Part shown: one piece after another, positions 9,497-18,910 of the stretch
Layout of the letters: each line of letters starts with the position of its first letter
Position numbering within the stretch: position 1 is the stretch's first letter
From: Cyanobacteria bacterium FACHB-DQ100
GTDB taxonomy: Bacteria > Cyanobacteriota > Cyanobacteriia > Leptolyngbyales > Leptolyngbyaceae
NCBI GenBank assembly: GCA_014695195.1
Contig: JACJNW010000039.1
Location: 282,132 to 346,131 of the forward strand
Reading direction: 5' to 3'
DNA: 64,000 nucleotides
The notes under the pieces: model-generated
The model's database searches: none
Told to the model about the DNA's origin: nothing
What the model saw: the letters and a program-made list of their open reading frames with translations, nothing else
Position numbers and translations under genes: made by a program

Positions 9497-10339
9497 ATGC
9501 ACTTCACTTTATTGCTCATTTCCGTTAGCGTGGCGATCGCGTTTCGGCTTGCCTGGAAAACGAGTGCTTCAGACTGGAATACCCGTTGGCAAATGGCGTT
9601 AGGCGTATTTTTATTTTCGCCGCTTCTGTTAATCACAAGCGCGATCGCGATTTTGTGCATGGGGCCTCGCGGTCAAATGGTACAAACTTGGGAAGGCTGG
9701 GGGAGTTATGGAATTGCGATCGGATTTTTGGGTCTTGGCGTTGTTTTGATGATGCAGTTGGCAAGGCAGGCAGGGCGATCGCTGAAAGAAATCGACCAGT
9801 TGTCGCAAGAAATTATCTTGTCAACACCCGCGCGATTACTAAAAAGCTCAACTCCGTTCATTGCTCAAATCGGTTTCTGGAATCCTGAGTTAGTGATCAG
9901 TGATGGACTTCTAGACACGCTAGACGAAGCGCATTTACAAGTGGCGCTAACGCATGAAGAAGCACATCGTCATTATCGCGATACGTTCTGGTTTTTCTGG
10001 CTAGGTGGGTTGCGCCGTTTAACTGCCTGGTTGCCAAACACCGAAGCCCTTTGGCAAGAGTTAATTTTGCTGAGGGAACTCCGCGCCGATCGCTGGGCAG
10101 CACAGCAAACCGATGGATTGCTGCTTGCAGAAGCGTTGTTATCGATCGTTTCTGCCTCGCAAGCTGAATCCGAACCCTGGATGGCGGCGCTAAACGATTC
10201 GATGCCTCAAACTCGACTGAATGAGCGAATTGATGCGTTATTAGATGAATCGGAACCTTTACCAGAAAAGAGTTATGCGGTTTGGATTGGGTTGTTGATC
10301 GTATTATTGCCGCTATTCGTCATTCCGTTTCATTCCTGA
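9497..10339 (+). CDS. M56 family membrane metallopeptidase, PetP-like
   Basis: A 280-residue integral membrane protease of the BlaR1/MecR1 family, reduced to the protease part. N-terminal hydrophobic helices lie at about residues 1-16, 34-56 and 72-88. The zinc site HExxH is at H153-E154-E155-A156-H157 (THEEAHRHYRD), with a downstream acidic ligand region (LLRELRADRWAAQQ), and a C-terminal transmembrane helix spans about 260-278. It lacks the extracellular penicillin-binding sensor of true BlaR1. It is translationally coupled to the BlaI-type repressor gene 2 bases upstream and presumably cleaves that repressor. The likely physiological input by analogy with Synechocystis PetP is copper. Confidence 0.85.
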   Translation: MHFTLLLISVSVAIAFRLAWKTSASDWNTRWQMALGVFLFSPLLLITSAIAILCMGPRGQMVQTWEGWGSYGIAIGFLGLGVVLMMQLARQAGRSLKEIDQLSQEIILSTPARLLKSSTPFIAQIGFWNPELVISDGLLDTLDEAHLQVALTHEEAHRHYRDTFWFFWLGGLRRLTAWLPNTEALWQELILLRELRADRWAAQQTDGLLLAEALLSIVSASQAESEPWMAALNDSMPQTRLNERIDALLDESEPLPEKSYAVWIGLLIVLLPLFVIPFHS

Positions 10340-10403
10340 TTACTACCGCATTGTGCAAGAGCGACTTGCAGAATTGCAAAATGTATTATCTTAGCTGTTC
10401 ACA

Positions 10404-11438
10404 CTACTGATCATCTAAGCGTTTCTGAATCTGTTTGATGGCTTGATACATCTCATATAAACGGCTGTAAATCGCTGAAGATTTGAGATAGATTTTATGC
10501 TCCACCGCAGGATAGCCTGACATGATTGCACCAGGTTTCACGTTCGCATGAACGCCTGCTTTTGCCGACGCGATCGAGCCGTCGCCCATCTTGGCTTCGT
10601 TCGCAACTCCAGACTGTCCACCCAGAATCACCCGATTACCGATCGTCGATCCGCCGGCAATGCCAACTTGAGCCGCAAACGCACAAGCTTCACCGACTTT
10701 CACACCATGCCCAACTTGAACAAAGTTGTCAAGCTTGGTGTTGCGCCCAATCCGGGTTACACCGACGGCAGGACGATCGATCGCGGAATTACACCCAACC
10801 TCGACTCCATCTTCTAGCACCGTGTAGCCGGATTGCTCCATTTTCAGCCAGCCTTCACGAGTCGGCACAAACCCAAACCCTTCTGATCCAATCACTGCCC
10901 CAGCATGAATCACGCAATCTGCACCGATTTGACTCCGTTCGTGAATCGTGCAGTTGGCATGAAGTACCGTACGATCGCCAATACTTGCCCCCGGATAAAT
11001 GACAACATTGGGGTGAATGCAGGCATGATTACCAACTTTAACGCCGGATTCAATCACCACATGAGCACCGATCGCAACACCTTCGCCAATCTGAGCCGAT
11101 GGATCGATCACAGCAGTTGGATGAATCTTAGGCGAAGGTTTGAAGGGTTGGTAAAACAGCGCGATCGCTTGGGCAAACGCAAAACGCGGCTGAGAGACAA
11201 CAATCCAGGCTAAATCGCGCTCGGTGGCGATCGCCTGTAAGGTTTCGTTAGCAGGCAAAATTACGGCAGTCGCTTTTGTCGATTGAAGCTGCGCCGTATA
11301 TTTTGTGCTTTCTGCATAAGTCAAAGTGTTGGGAGTGGCATCGGCGATCGGGCTTACACCTGTAATGTCTAAACTTGGTGTGGCACTGTAGCTGATGACC
11401 GATTTACCTAACTTTTCGACTAGATCCTTGAATTGCAT
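10404..11438 (-). CDS. lpxD: UDP-3-O-(3-hydroxymyristoyl)glucosamine N-acyltransferase
   Basis: Lipid A biosynthesis acyltransferase adding the N-linked hydroxyacyl chain. The 344-residue protein has the N-terminal uridine-binding domain (about 1-105) and then a left-handed beta-helix of hexapeptide repeats ([20 protein letters not shown] and following). The catalytic His region is [12 protein letters not shown], and the C-terminal helical tail ends at [11 protein letters not shown]. Its ATG directly abuts the stop of rlmD with no spacer, so the two are almost certainly co-transcribed and translationally coupled. This is not the usual lpxD-lpxC-fabZ-lpxA cluster, so a paralogue in that cluster elsewhere is possible. 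Confidence 0.93.
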   Translation of the reverse strand: MQFKDLVEKLGKSVISYSATPSLDITGVSPIADATPNTLTYAESTKYTAQLQSTKATAVILPANETLQAIATERDLAWIVVSQPRFAFAQAIALFYQPFKPSPKIHPTAVIDPSAQIGEGVAIGAHVVIESGVKVGNHACIHPNVVIYPGASIGDRTVLHANCTIHERSQIGADCVIHAGAVIGSEGFGFVPTREGWLKMEQSGYTVLEDGVEVGCNSAIDRPAVGVTRIGRNTKLDNFVQVGHGVKVGEACAFAAQVGIAGGSTIGNRVILGGQSGVANEAKMGDGSIASAKAGVHANVKPGAIMSGYPAVEHKIYLKSSAIYSRLYEMYQAIKQIQKRLDDQ

Positions 11439-12833
11439 TTACTCATCCACCCGTTTCAAGAAAGCTGCACATTCGACGTGAGCGGTCTGCGGAAAAAAGT
11501 CCGCAGGCTGCACCCGCTTCAGTTGATACATATTACCTGCACACAGCACCTTTAGATCGCGTGCAAGAGTTGCAGGGTTACAACTGACGTAAACGATTTG
11601 CTTTGGTTTCTGAAGGCGTAACGTTTCTAAAACGCTAGCATCACAGCCTTTTCGGGGCGGATCGAGCATGACTAAATCAGGGTGAAGGGAGAGGGTGCGC
11701 AAAGCTTTTTCAACCGAGCCGACCTCAAAGCTGACATTTCCAATTCCATTTAATGCTGCGTTCTGCTGCGCTTGCTCGATCGCTTCGGGCTGAATTTCGA
11801 TTCCGATCGCAGTTTTGACGCGCTGTGCGATCGGTAAAGTCATCGTGCCAATTCCGCAGTACAGATCAATAAAGGTTTCATCCCCTTGTAAGTTCAACTC
11901 ATCCAAGATTGTCGTTAACAATGCTTCTGCTTGCTCGGTATGAACTTGGAAAAATGTATCCGGTCGAATGTGAAAGGTTAATCCAGCAAATTGCTCACTG
12001 AGAAACGGTTGCCCCGCAATGCAATGGGTTTCTGCCCCAAAGATGGCGTTTGTGCGATCGGGCTGCACATTGATCGACACTCCTACAAGAGCTGGGTACC
12101 GTTGTAGCCATTCCTGCGCTTGAGCTTCTAGATTTGGTAATTCTGGATCAGCCGTCACCAACGTTAACAGCACTTCACCTGTACGCTGTCCGATTCTCAA
12201 AGCTAAATGCCGCACTTGTCCCCGATGATACTTCTCATCATAAACCCGCCAACCTTGCTGCTGAATATCGTGTTTCACCTCAGCCAAGAACGGATTCAAT
12301 CGTTCATCCTGAATCGGGCATTGATTCAGATTCACAATTTGATGCGTTCCTTTCTGGTAATACCCGGCTTGTACTTGTCGATGCTGCGATATCCCTAGCG
12401 GATAAGTTGCTTTATTGCGATAGTGCAGAGGCTCGCTGACGTTAAGAACTTCATCAATTGCAACTCCCTCGAATCCCCCGATCCGCTCTAACGCTTGCAC
12501 AACCTGATTGCGTTTCGCCGTGCGCTGATATTCATACTCGACGTGCTGCCACTGACATCCGCCACACTTATCCGCCACAATGCAACTCGGACGCACTCCA
12601 TACGGAGACTCTTCGAGCAGTTCATGTATCTTTGCATGAGCGTAATTCGGCTTGACGTGCATCAATCGGACGATCGCCCGATCGCCCGTCACCGTATCCG
12701 GCACAAATACCACCCGCGATCCGGATCGTCCAACGCCATCACCCCGATCGCTTAAATCTGTGATCGTCACTTCGATCAGATCACCTTGTTTCCAAGGGCT
12801 ATCAATCGGGGCGGTTTCTAACTCTGAGGGCAC
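11439..12833 (-). CDS. rlmD: 23S rRNA (uracil-C5)-methyltransferase, RlmD/RumA family
   Basis: SAM-dependent, iron-sulfur-containing RNA m5U methyltransferase of 464 residues. An N-terminal TRAM domain (about 15-70: GDLIEVTITDLSDRGDGVGR) precedes the [4Fe-4S] cysteines (CIVADKCGGCQWQH plus a later NQCPI). The C-terminal Rossmann domain has FIDLYCGIGTMTLPIA, LDPPRKGCD and the catalytic YVSCNPATLARDL. Cyanobacterial members cannot be assigned to U1939 rather than U747 or U54 from sequence alone, so the exact target base is uncertain. It is upstream of and contiguous with lpxD on the same strand. Confidence 0.9.
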   Translation of the reverse strand: MPSELETAPIDSPWKQGDLIEVTITDLSDRGDGVGRSGSRVVFVPDTVTGDRAIVRLMHVKPNYAHAKIHELLEESPYGVRPSCIVADKCGGCQWQHVEYEYQRTAKRNQVVQALERIGGFEGVAIDEVLNVSEPLHYRNKATYPLGISQHRQVQAGYYQKGTHQIVNLNQCPIQDERLNPFLAEVKHDIQQQGWRVYDEKYHRGQVRHLALRIGQRTGEVLLTLVTADPELPNLEAQAQEWLQRYPALVGVSINVQPDRTNAIFGAETHCIAGQPFLSEQFAGLTFHIRPDTFFQVHTEQAEALLTTILDELNLQGDETFIDLYCGIGTMTLPIAQRVKTAIGIEIQPEAIEQAQQNAALNGIGNVSFEVGSVEKALRTLSLHPDLVMLDPPRKGCDASVLETLRLQKPKQIVYVSCNPATLARDLKVLCAGNMYQLKRVQPADFFPQTAHVECAAFLKRVDE

Positions 12834-12885
12834 AACAATTTACCAATAAGGTCTGTTCCATTGTGACGTTTTTTGGCAAAGTCGA

Positions 12886-14019
12886 TTATCGCACAGCCGC
12901 GATCGCAGCTTTTGATAACACATCTTCATAGTAGTTCTGCAATTGTTTCGTTGCGGCTGACCAACTCCAGCGCTCTGCTTCAGCGCGAGCATTCTGTCTC
13001 AGCTTCTCGCGTTCTTCGGTGCGCGATAACAGATGCTGCGTGGCGACGATCGCGCCCTTCTCATCGGTCGGATCGAAGAGATAGCCATTCACGCCATCTT
13101 CGACAATATCGGGAATGCCGCCCGATCGGGCTGCCACCACTGGACAGCCTGCCGCCATTGCTTCAAGTAACACAAGTCCAAGCGTTTCAGTTCGGGACGG
13201 AAACACAAACGCATCTGCAGAGGCAAATGCAGATGCCAGTTCTTGACCTGCAAGATACCCGACAAAATTTGTATTGGTGCCTGCAAAGTGTTGCTCTAAC
13301 GCTTGGCGATTTGGGCCATCACCGACTAAGGCTAATCGTGCATTCGGAATCGATTCGAGAACGGCTTTGATGCGATCGACCTCTTTCTCCGCAGATAAGC
13401 GCCCGACATAGAGCAACAATGGCGCTTCAGGATGACCTTGCGAGAGGCGCGATCGCATTTCCAGGTTCGAAAAATGCGGCTGAAACGTCTCCGTATCCAC
13501 GCCACGCTGCCAAAGATTGACTCGTTCAATTCCGTGATCTGTCAATGCCTGCATCATTGCGGTTGAAGTGCAGAGATTGATTTCAGCTTGATTATGTCCA
13601 GCTTTGAGCAATTCCCACAGAACACCCTCTAACGCCCCCAAACCGTAGTGATGAAGATATTCCGGTAAGTGCGTGTGATAAGACGCGATCAATGGAATGC
13701 TGAGAACCTTGCTGTAAAACAGTCCTGCCAATCCTAAAACCGCAGGATTCACAATATGAATCAGATCGGGTTTGAAGTGTGAAAGTTGATCACCGATCGC
13801 AGGTCGCGGCAATGCTAACTTCAACTCTGGATACAACGGTAACGGAAATCCTGAAACACCATAAATTTTTGCGCCTTTGTACTCGGTTAAACCCCCATCG
13901 GGCGAGAAGATCAACACTTCGTTGCCCTGTCTTTGCAGGTGGTCAACGGTGTGTTTTAACCGAGTAACAATTCCATCAACTTTTGGCAGAAACGTTTCTG
14001 TAAATAAAGCAATACGCAT
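12886..14019 (-). CDS. sqdX: Sulfoquinovosyltransferase SqdX (glycosyltransferase family 4)
   Basis: Transfers sulfoquinovose from UDP-sulfoquinovose to diacylglycerol, making the thylakoid sulfolipid SQDG. The 377-residue GT-B protein starts MRIALFTETFLPKVDG and carries SYHTHLPEYLHHYGLG, the nucleotide-sugar region LLYVGRLSAEKEVDRI and the EX7E region SRTETLGLVLLEAMAAGCPV. It follows sqdB on the same strand; the gap contains a hairpin that may partly separate their expression. Gene order sqdB-sqdX is conserved in cyanobacteria, which supports the specific assignment over a generic glycosyltransferase. Confidence 0.93.
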   Translation of the reverse strand: MRIALFTETFLPKVDGIVTRLKHTVDHLQRQGNEVLIFSPDGGLTEYKGAKIYGVSGFPLPLYPELKLALPRPAIGDQLSHFKPDLIHIVNPAVLGLAGLFYSKVLSIPLIASYHTHLPEYLHHYGLGALEGVLWELLKAGHNQAEINLCTSTAMMQALTDHGIERVNLWQRGVDTETFQPHFSNLEMRSRLSQGHPEAPLLLYVGRLSAEKEVDRIKAVLESIPNARLALVGDGPNRQALEQHFAGTNTNFVGYLAGQELASAFASADAFVFPSRTETLGLVLLEAMAAGCPVVAARSGGIPDIVEDGVNGYLFDPTDEKGAIVATQHLLSRTEEREKLRQNARAEAERWSWSAATKQLQNYYEDVLSKAAIAAVR

Positions 14020-14045
14020 AACCGTTATGAGAAGGGTCGATCGTA

Positions 14046-14077
14046 AAAAAGCGATGATCCGAAAACCATCGCTTTTT
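14046..14077 (-). terminator. Hairpin terminator or attenuator between sqdB and sqdX
   Basis: Perfect 11-bp arms (AAAAAGCGATG and CATCGCTTTTT) with a 10-base loop, 8 bases past the sqdB stop. The T-run is present on either strand because the arm ends are A5/T5. It would end or attenuate sqdB transcription before sqdX, which starts at 14019. Confidence 0.7.
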
Positions 14078-14085
14078 GAATTGAA

Positions 14086-15243
<1,158 letters not shown>

Positions 15244-15406
15244 TCAATCTTTCCTGCGGATACTTTGCCAAATCTACCAGGTTTCGGCACTCAGAAGATC
15301 GCAATTCGCAGCGAGTTCGCCTGAATTCTTAACTGTAATCTTCCGATTCACCCCAATATCTATCTAATGGCGGAAGTGTGATTGTCCTACGGTGTATTCA
15401 AAATTA

Positions 15407-15997
15407 CTAAATCTGTACCTCATCGGCAAAGCTTGCCCATCGCACAAATTCAAATGCACCTGCAACCGATCCCCAAACGTGCTCATCGGTTTCCGGGTCG
15501 CGTCCACGATCGAGACTGGTAAATCGCTCTCCATCAATCTCAAATTCACTATCTAAGTAAGTCTCTTTGCCTTTGCGAGTCACCATACAGGCTTTTCCAG
15601 GCTCGACTCGTCCTTTGAAGCTGCTGCCCGTCCATTCCACAATCATGTTGCAGCCTGGAAGCTTTTCTAGCTGATCTGCTTTCAATTCCTTCAGGCGGTT
15701 CAAATCGCGGGATGCTCCATACAGCTTTTGTTCATCGCGCACTTGGTAATTTTCGATTTCGATGTAACCGTTGCGATCGATCAATTTCAATACTCGCAAC
15801 CGATACGGATCATTCAGCATATAGTCGTAGGCTTGCTCAACAAAAAATCCGACTCCACCAAGCACATCCAACGGCAACGGACGCATACACACGCGAATGT
15901 GAGCATACATCGGCGGATTTTCAAAAGCTTGTAACTGATTGCTGAAATCCGCAGCCATCCAACGTGCCAAAGTTGCAATATCAGTAGAGTGTGTCAT
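15407..15997 (-). CDS. cpcT: Phycobilin lyase CpcT/CpeT family
   Basis: Attaches phycocyanobilin to a cysteine of a phycobiliprotein beta subunit (Cys153 of CpcB in characterised CpcT). The protein of about 196 residues contains the family core ARWMAADFSNQ, MYAHIRVCMRPLP, GFFVEQAYDYML, PGCNMIVEWTG and TDEHVWGSVAGAFEFVRWA. I use the second in-frame ATG (MTHSTDIATL), which matches the family N terminus; the first adds only two residues. It is a stand-alone gene here, with no phycobiliprotein structural genes nearby. Close agreement with cyanobacterial CpcT favours CpcT over CpeT. Confidence 0.92.
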   Translation of the reverse strand: MTHSTDIATLARWMAADFSNQLQAFENPPMYAHIRVCMRPLPLDVLGGVGFFVEQAYDYMLNDPYRLRVLKLIDRNGYIEIENYQVRDEQKLYGASRDLNRLKELKADQLEKLPGCNMIVEWTGSSFKGRVEPGKACMVTRKGKETYLDSEFEIDGERFTSLDRGRDPETDEHVWGSVAGAFEFVRWASFADEVQI

Positions 15998-16048
15998 AGC
16001 CATTTCATCGAGACTTGGATTTTATTGTAAGGGGTTGCAGCCGACAAA

Positions 16049-17188
16049 TCATCCTTTTAGTCCCTTGAGCCGAAACAGCAAGAATTGTGTCACTTGCCCT
16101 AAGCTGAAATTGTCATCGCTGACCAGCACTAAGCTATGCGATCCATCTGGTAATCTTGCGCCGATCGTCATTGCTTCCAAGTTATCAATCCGAACACCTA
16201 ACTGATTGAGATCTTGCAATAGCTCCTTTCTTACGGGTCTCACCTTCGCTCCACGCAGGGATTCGATCGAAGACGTATCACTTGCCGTTCCAGTTGCAAC
16301 TTGAAACAGTTTGACCTGAAATCCACCCACTCCGAACGATCGCTCTAAGCTCAAGAAATGCCCACCTTGATCGATCGACAATAGTTCAGTCAGTCCAGAA
16401 TCAGATGCGCCTGCGGGTTTCGGATCTAACGGATAAGCGTGTTCTGAAATCAATGTCGATCGCGTGGGAATCAGTTGATAATGCAGCAATCGATTCAACA
16501 GACTTTCTTTTGTCGTTGGCAGTTCAAGATCTTGGGCTAACGGGGACTCGATCGCGGCAAACAATCGGAACGGTTCAGCAGAGGGAGCCGTGGAAGCGCC
16601 TGCATTCAGCGTCAACGCTTCAAATCCGAGATTATCCCGAACTCCGCGAGTTTGCGTCATTCCTTTTGCATCCGGCAAATACGACTCCGGCATCTGCAAC
16701 TTCCGCTTCAGTTTCCCGGTTTGCAAATCGAACTCCCCAATAAAGGGTGCAATCCCGTCTTTCGTCACTCCCTCGCTGGAAACAAACACAGAGTTGAGCG
16801 GCGATAATGCAATGCCTTCCGGGTCGATAGTTCCTTTCGCAAACGGTTGCCCTGTCTCATCAGTTAAAGTCGTGACGTTCTGAACTTCGACCGATTTGAG
16901 TGTGTTCTGAGCAATCTGCAATTTCAGCGTGTAAAAACGGGCGGGATTGCGATCGCTGCGATCGTCCGAAATGGCGTAATAGAGATCTCGTTTACGATCA
17001 TAGGCAATCCCTGACAGTCCACCGATCGTCGTTTCTTTGAACGCTTTATCGGTCAAAGTGTAGCTACCGAGAAACTCGATCGACAGAGGCAAAAATAGCC
17101 GATCTTCTGCATTCACACGCGGCAAACTGCATCCAGTCAAGCCGATCACACAGAGAACGAGCGCAATCCAAGAAATCCAGCGACGCAT
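16049..17188 (-). CDS. Lipoprotein, esterase-like activity of phytase family
   Basis: A 379-residue exported protein. The N terminus is a lipoprotein signal (ISWIALVLCVIGLTGC, with the cysteine in the lipobox), so it is probably membrane anchored. The rest matches the beta-propeller family named esterase-like activity of phytase, with GGLSGIAYDRKRDLYYAISDD, DPEGIALSP, GFEALTLN and NLEAMTIGARLPDGSHSLVLVSDDN. These acidic loops suggest calcium binding. The substrate is unknown, and phosphatase activity on phytate cannot be claimed from sequence. Expressed alone. Confidence 0.8.
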   Translation of the reverse strand: MRRWISWIALVLCVIGLTGCSLPRVNAEDRLFLPLSIEFLGSYTLTDKAFKETTIGGLSGIAYDRKRDLYYAISDDRSDRNPARFYTLKLQIAQNTLKSVEVQNVTTLTDETGQPFAKGTIDPEGIALSPLNSVFVSSEGVTKDGIAPFIGEFDLQTGKLKRKLQMPESYLPDAKGMTQTRGVRDNLGFEALTLNAGASTAPSAEPFRLFAAIESPLAQDLELPTTKESLLNRLLHYQLIPTRSTLISEHAYPLDPKPAGASDSGLTELLSIDQGGHFLSLERSFGVGGFQVKLFQVATGTASDTSSIESLRGAKVRPVRKELLQDLNQLGVRIDNLEAMTIGARLPDGSHSLVLVSDDNFSLGQVTQFLLFRLKGLKG

Positions 17189-17464
17189 TGATCTTTCCTT
17201 GCAAATCTCCGTTTACTGTAGCGCGAGATTTGGATCAAATGAGTTGATTTCCAGATTAGATGAGGGTCACGTAAAGCGATCGCTTCTGCGAGTGCTTCGA
17301 CGGTGAGTTTGACGATCGCTGGCATAGTGTTTTCCCTTGCATCATTCCTTCAATTATTGCTGGGAGAATCGCAGATTAAAGCGCTCTAACCTCTATAAAT
17401 TGAATTCAAGGTAGAGCGCAATAGAGACAGAGAAGCTGAATTATCGTCCAGATACGCTCAACAA

Positions 17465-17929
17465 TTAACCAGCTTTTACATCGTCAAGTTTTGCCTGGAC
17501 AGATTTCTGGAAAGCAGAAATCCCGCCTTTAGAGTCCCAAGCTTCTCTAAAGGTTGGTAGTTCTTCTAGCCTCATCACATTGCCGCCTTGATAACTAAGA
17601 ACGGCTGGGTATTCAAAAATTACCTCTGCCCTGAATTCATCAGGTGGATTATTAATTGTCCATATCACTTTAACTTCGCGATAAAAGTTAAAGTCGCCTT
17701 CCACTTTCAAGTCTTTACGGTCAGACTTGTCATCGAGAACTTTGACTAGGTGCGTAACGTAGCCACGCTGTCGCAGGAGAATTAGGTCATTACGTTGCGG
17801 TTTGTTGGCGTTGTTCTCGCAGTTCTTCCATTCCAACTTAAACGGAGTTTGAGGGTTGGGATAAGCCCATTCTTTGTTAGGCTCTACGCTTTTTACGTTT
17901 TTCGTCCAATAAAGGCGTTGTAAGTCCAT
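17465..17929 (-). CDS. Hypothetical protein, possibly PUA/EVE-like
   Basis: A 154-residue protein I do not recognise. It is hydrophilic, lacks a signal peptide and has a strand-rich pattern. The segment NDLILLRQRGYVTHLVKVLDD resembles the core of PUA/EVE-like folds, which bind modified bases or nucleic acid, but this is a visual impression only. It lies downstream of rbcS, beyond a strong terminator, so it is probably not part of the RuBisCO operon. The start ATG (MDLQRLYWTKN) is the only good one. Confidence 0.6.
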   Translation of the reverse strand: MDLQRLYWTKNVKSVEPNKEWAYPNPQTPFKLEWKNCENNANKPQRNDLILLRQRGYVTHLVKVLDDKSDRKDLKVEGDFNFYREVKVIWTINNPPDEFRAEVIFEYPAVLSYQGGNVMRLEELPTFREAWDSKGGISAFQKSVQAKLDDVKAG

Positions 17930-18017
17930 TGATTCTTTTACCTACGTAACTTTGCTGTTAGGTTTCCCTGTTACGCATGGCAGTACCCCATTTACCCTGG
18001 ACAATCTGAACAATAAA

Positions 18018-18044
18018 AAAGGAGATGGACAATCCATCTCCTTT
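18018..18044 (-). terminator. Rho-independent terminator of the rbcLXS operon
   Basis: A 12-bp perfect stem (AAAGGAGATGGA/TCCATCTCCTTT) with a 3-base loop, followed on the minus strand by a T-run. It is located about 35 bases past the rbcS stop. Confidence 0.9.
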
Positions 18045-18077
18045 AAAAACGATCGCAGAACCAACTGCGAATCAAAA

Positions 18078-18425
18078 TTAGTAGCGGTAGCCGCTATTGT
18101 TTGAACCCGGTTTGTGAACGATAAAGCTCATCACCTGGCACTGTTTGATGTTGTCAAACGCCACCACGCGGATGTAGCAATTGCCATACTCAGAACGGCA
18201 CTGTTGCACTTCGTTCAGCACTTCTTGGGGAGAAGTTGCGTTAAACAAAGGCAACTTCCACATCGTCCAGTAGTAAACGGTCGGGTCAGACGACTCGTTG
18301 AACTCGATACAAGGGAAATACCCTTGATCAAGCGTGTACTGAATCTGACGCGCAATTTGAGCATCGGTCAGCGCAGGCAGATAAGAAAACGTCTCAAAAC
18401 GCTGCTCTTTGGGTAGAGTTTTCAT
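18078..18425 (-). CDS. rbcS: RuBisCO small subunit
   Basis: Small subunit of form IB RuBisCO, 115 residues, the usual cyanobacterial length. It starts [21 protein letters not shown] and contains [26 protein letters not shown] and [12 protein letters not shown]. It is the last gene of rbcL-rbcX-rbcS, 22 bases after the rbcX stop, and is followed by the operon terminator. Assembles as S8 with L8 in carboxysomes. Confidence 0.98.
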   Translation of the reverse strand: MKTLPKEQRFETFSYLPALTDAQIARQIQYTLDQGYFPCIEFNESSDPTVYYWTMWKLPLFNATSPQEVLNEVQQCRSEYGNCYIRVVAFDNIKQCQVMSFIVHKPGSNNSGYRY

Positions 18426-18447
18426 GAAATCCTCAATGATTAGGTCG

Positions 18448-18828
18448 TCAATTACTTTCAGAGTCAGAATCTTGCGATTCGGTCGTTAAGTCGAGTTGCG
18501 TCATGCGCTCTAGCTGTTTGCGGCGTTGTTCCATATTCGCTTGTTGCATCGACGATCGCAACATTTCCGGCAGCACATCAGCGATTTCCTCGGCAAGATG
18601 TTCTCTCACCGTTAAAATCCGAAACGCCAAATCTTGCCGTTCTCGAAACATCGCTTCCATAAACGCTTCACCATCTGTAATGCTTTCCTGTGAAGAAAAC
18701 TTGTGCAGCCAGTAAGCCTTTTTTGGATCAGTTTCGTCTAGCTGAGCATAAACAACCCGGACAGCTTGATACGTCAAATAACTAATCAGTGTCTTTGTCG
18801 TATCTTTCGCAATTCGCTTCAGATCCAT
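18448..18828 (-). CDS. rbcX: RuBisCO assembly chaperone RbcX
   Basis: All-helical homodimeric chaperone that clamps the C-terminal tail of RbcL during L8 assembly. The 126-residue sequence begins [30 protein letters not shown], typical of the peptide-binding groove (Y17/Y20 region), and has an acidic tail SQDSDSESN. The target peptide [12 protein letters not shown] is present at the end of RbcL here. It sits between rbcL and rbcS, as in many beta-cyanobacteria. Confidence 0.97.
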   Translation of the reverse strand: MDLKRIAKDTTKTLISYLTYQAVRVVYAQLDETDPKKAYWLHKFSSQESITDGEAFMEAMFRERQDLAFRILTVREHLAEEIADVLPEMLRSSMQQANMEQRRKQLERMTQLDLTTESQDSDSESN

Positions 18829-18848
18829 ACGTTGGATTGTGAGTTTTG

Positions 18849-18894
18849 GATTTTAGATTCTGGACAGAGATCGCCCCATCCAAAATCTAAAATC
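18849..18894 (-). promoter_or_regulatory. Stem-loop in the rbcL-rbcX intergenic region
   Basis: Perfect 11-bp arms (GATTTTAGATT at 18849-18859 and AATCTAAAATC at 18884-18894) around a 24-base loop, in the 82-base gap between rbcL and rbcX. There is no T-run, so an mRNA-stabilising or processing element that sets the rbcL to rbcXS ratio is more likely than a full terminator. Confidence 0.55.
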
Positions 18895-18910
18895 TTCGAT
18901 CAAACGGTCA

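Noticed and set aside
12134..12849. Several plus-strand ORFs across rlmD and similar ORFs across lpxD and rbcL
   Set aside because: Opposite-strand shadows of strongly conserved genes; no family similarity or start signals.
17150..17325. Minus-strand short ORF beginning MPAIVKLTVEALAEAIA with AAGGG upstream
   Set aside because: It overlaps the start of the lipoprotein gene, continues in an unlikely composition and matches no family I know; could be a remnant but not supportable as a gene.
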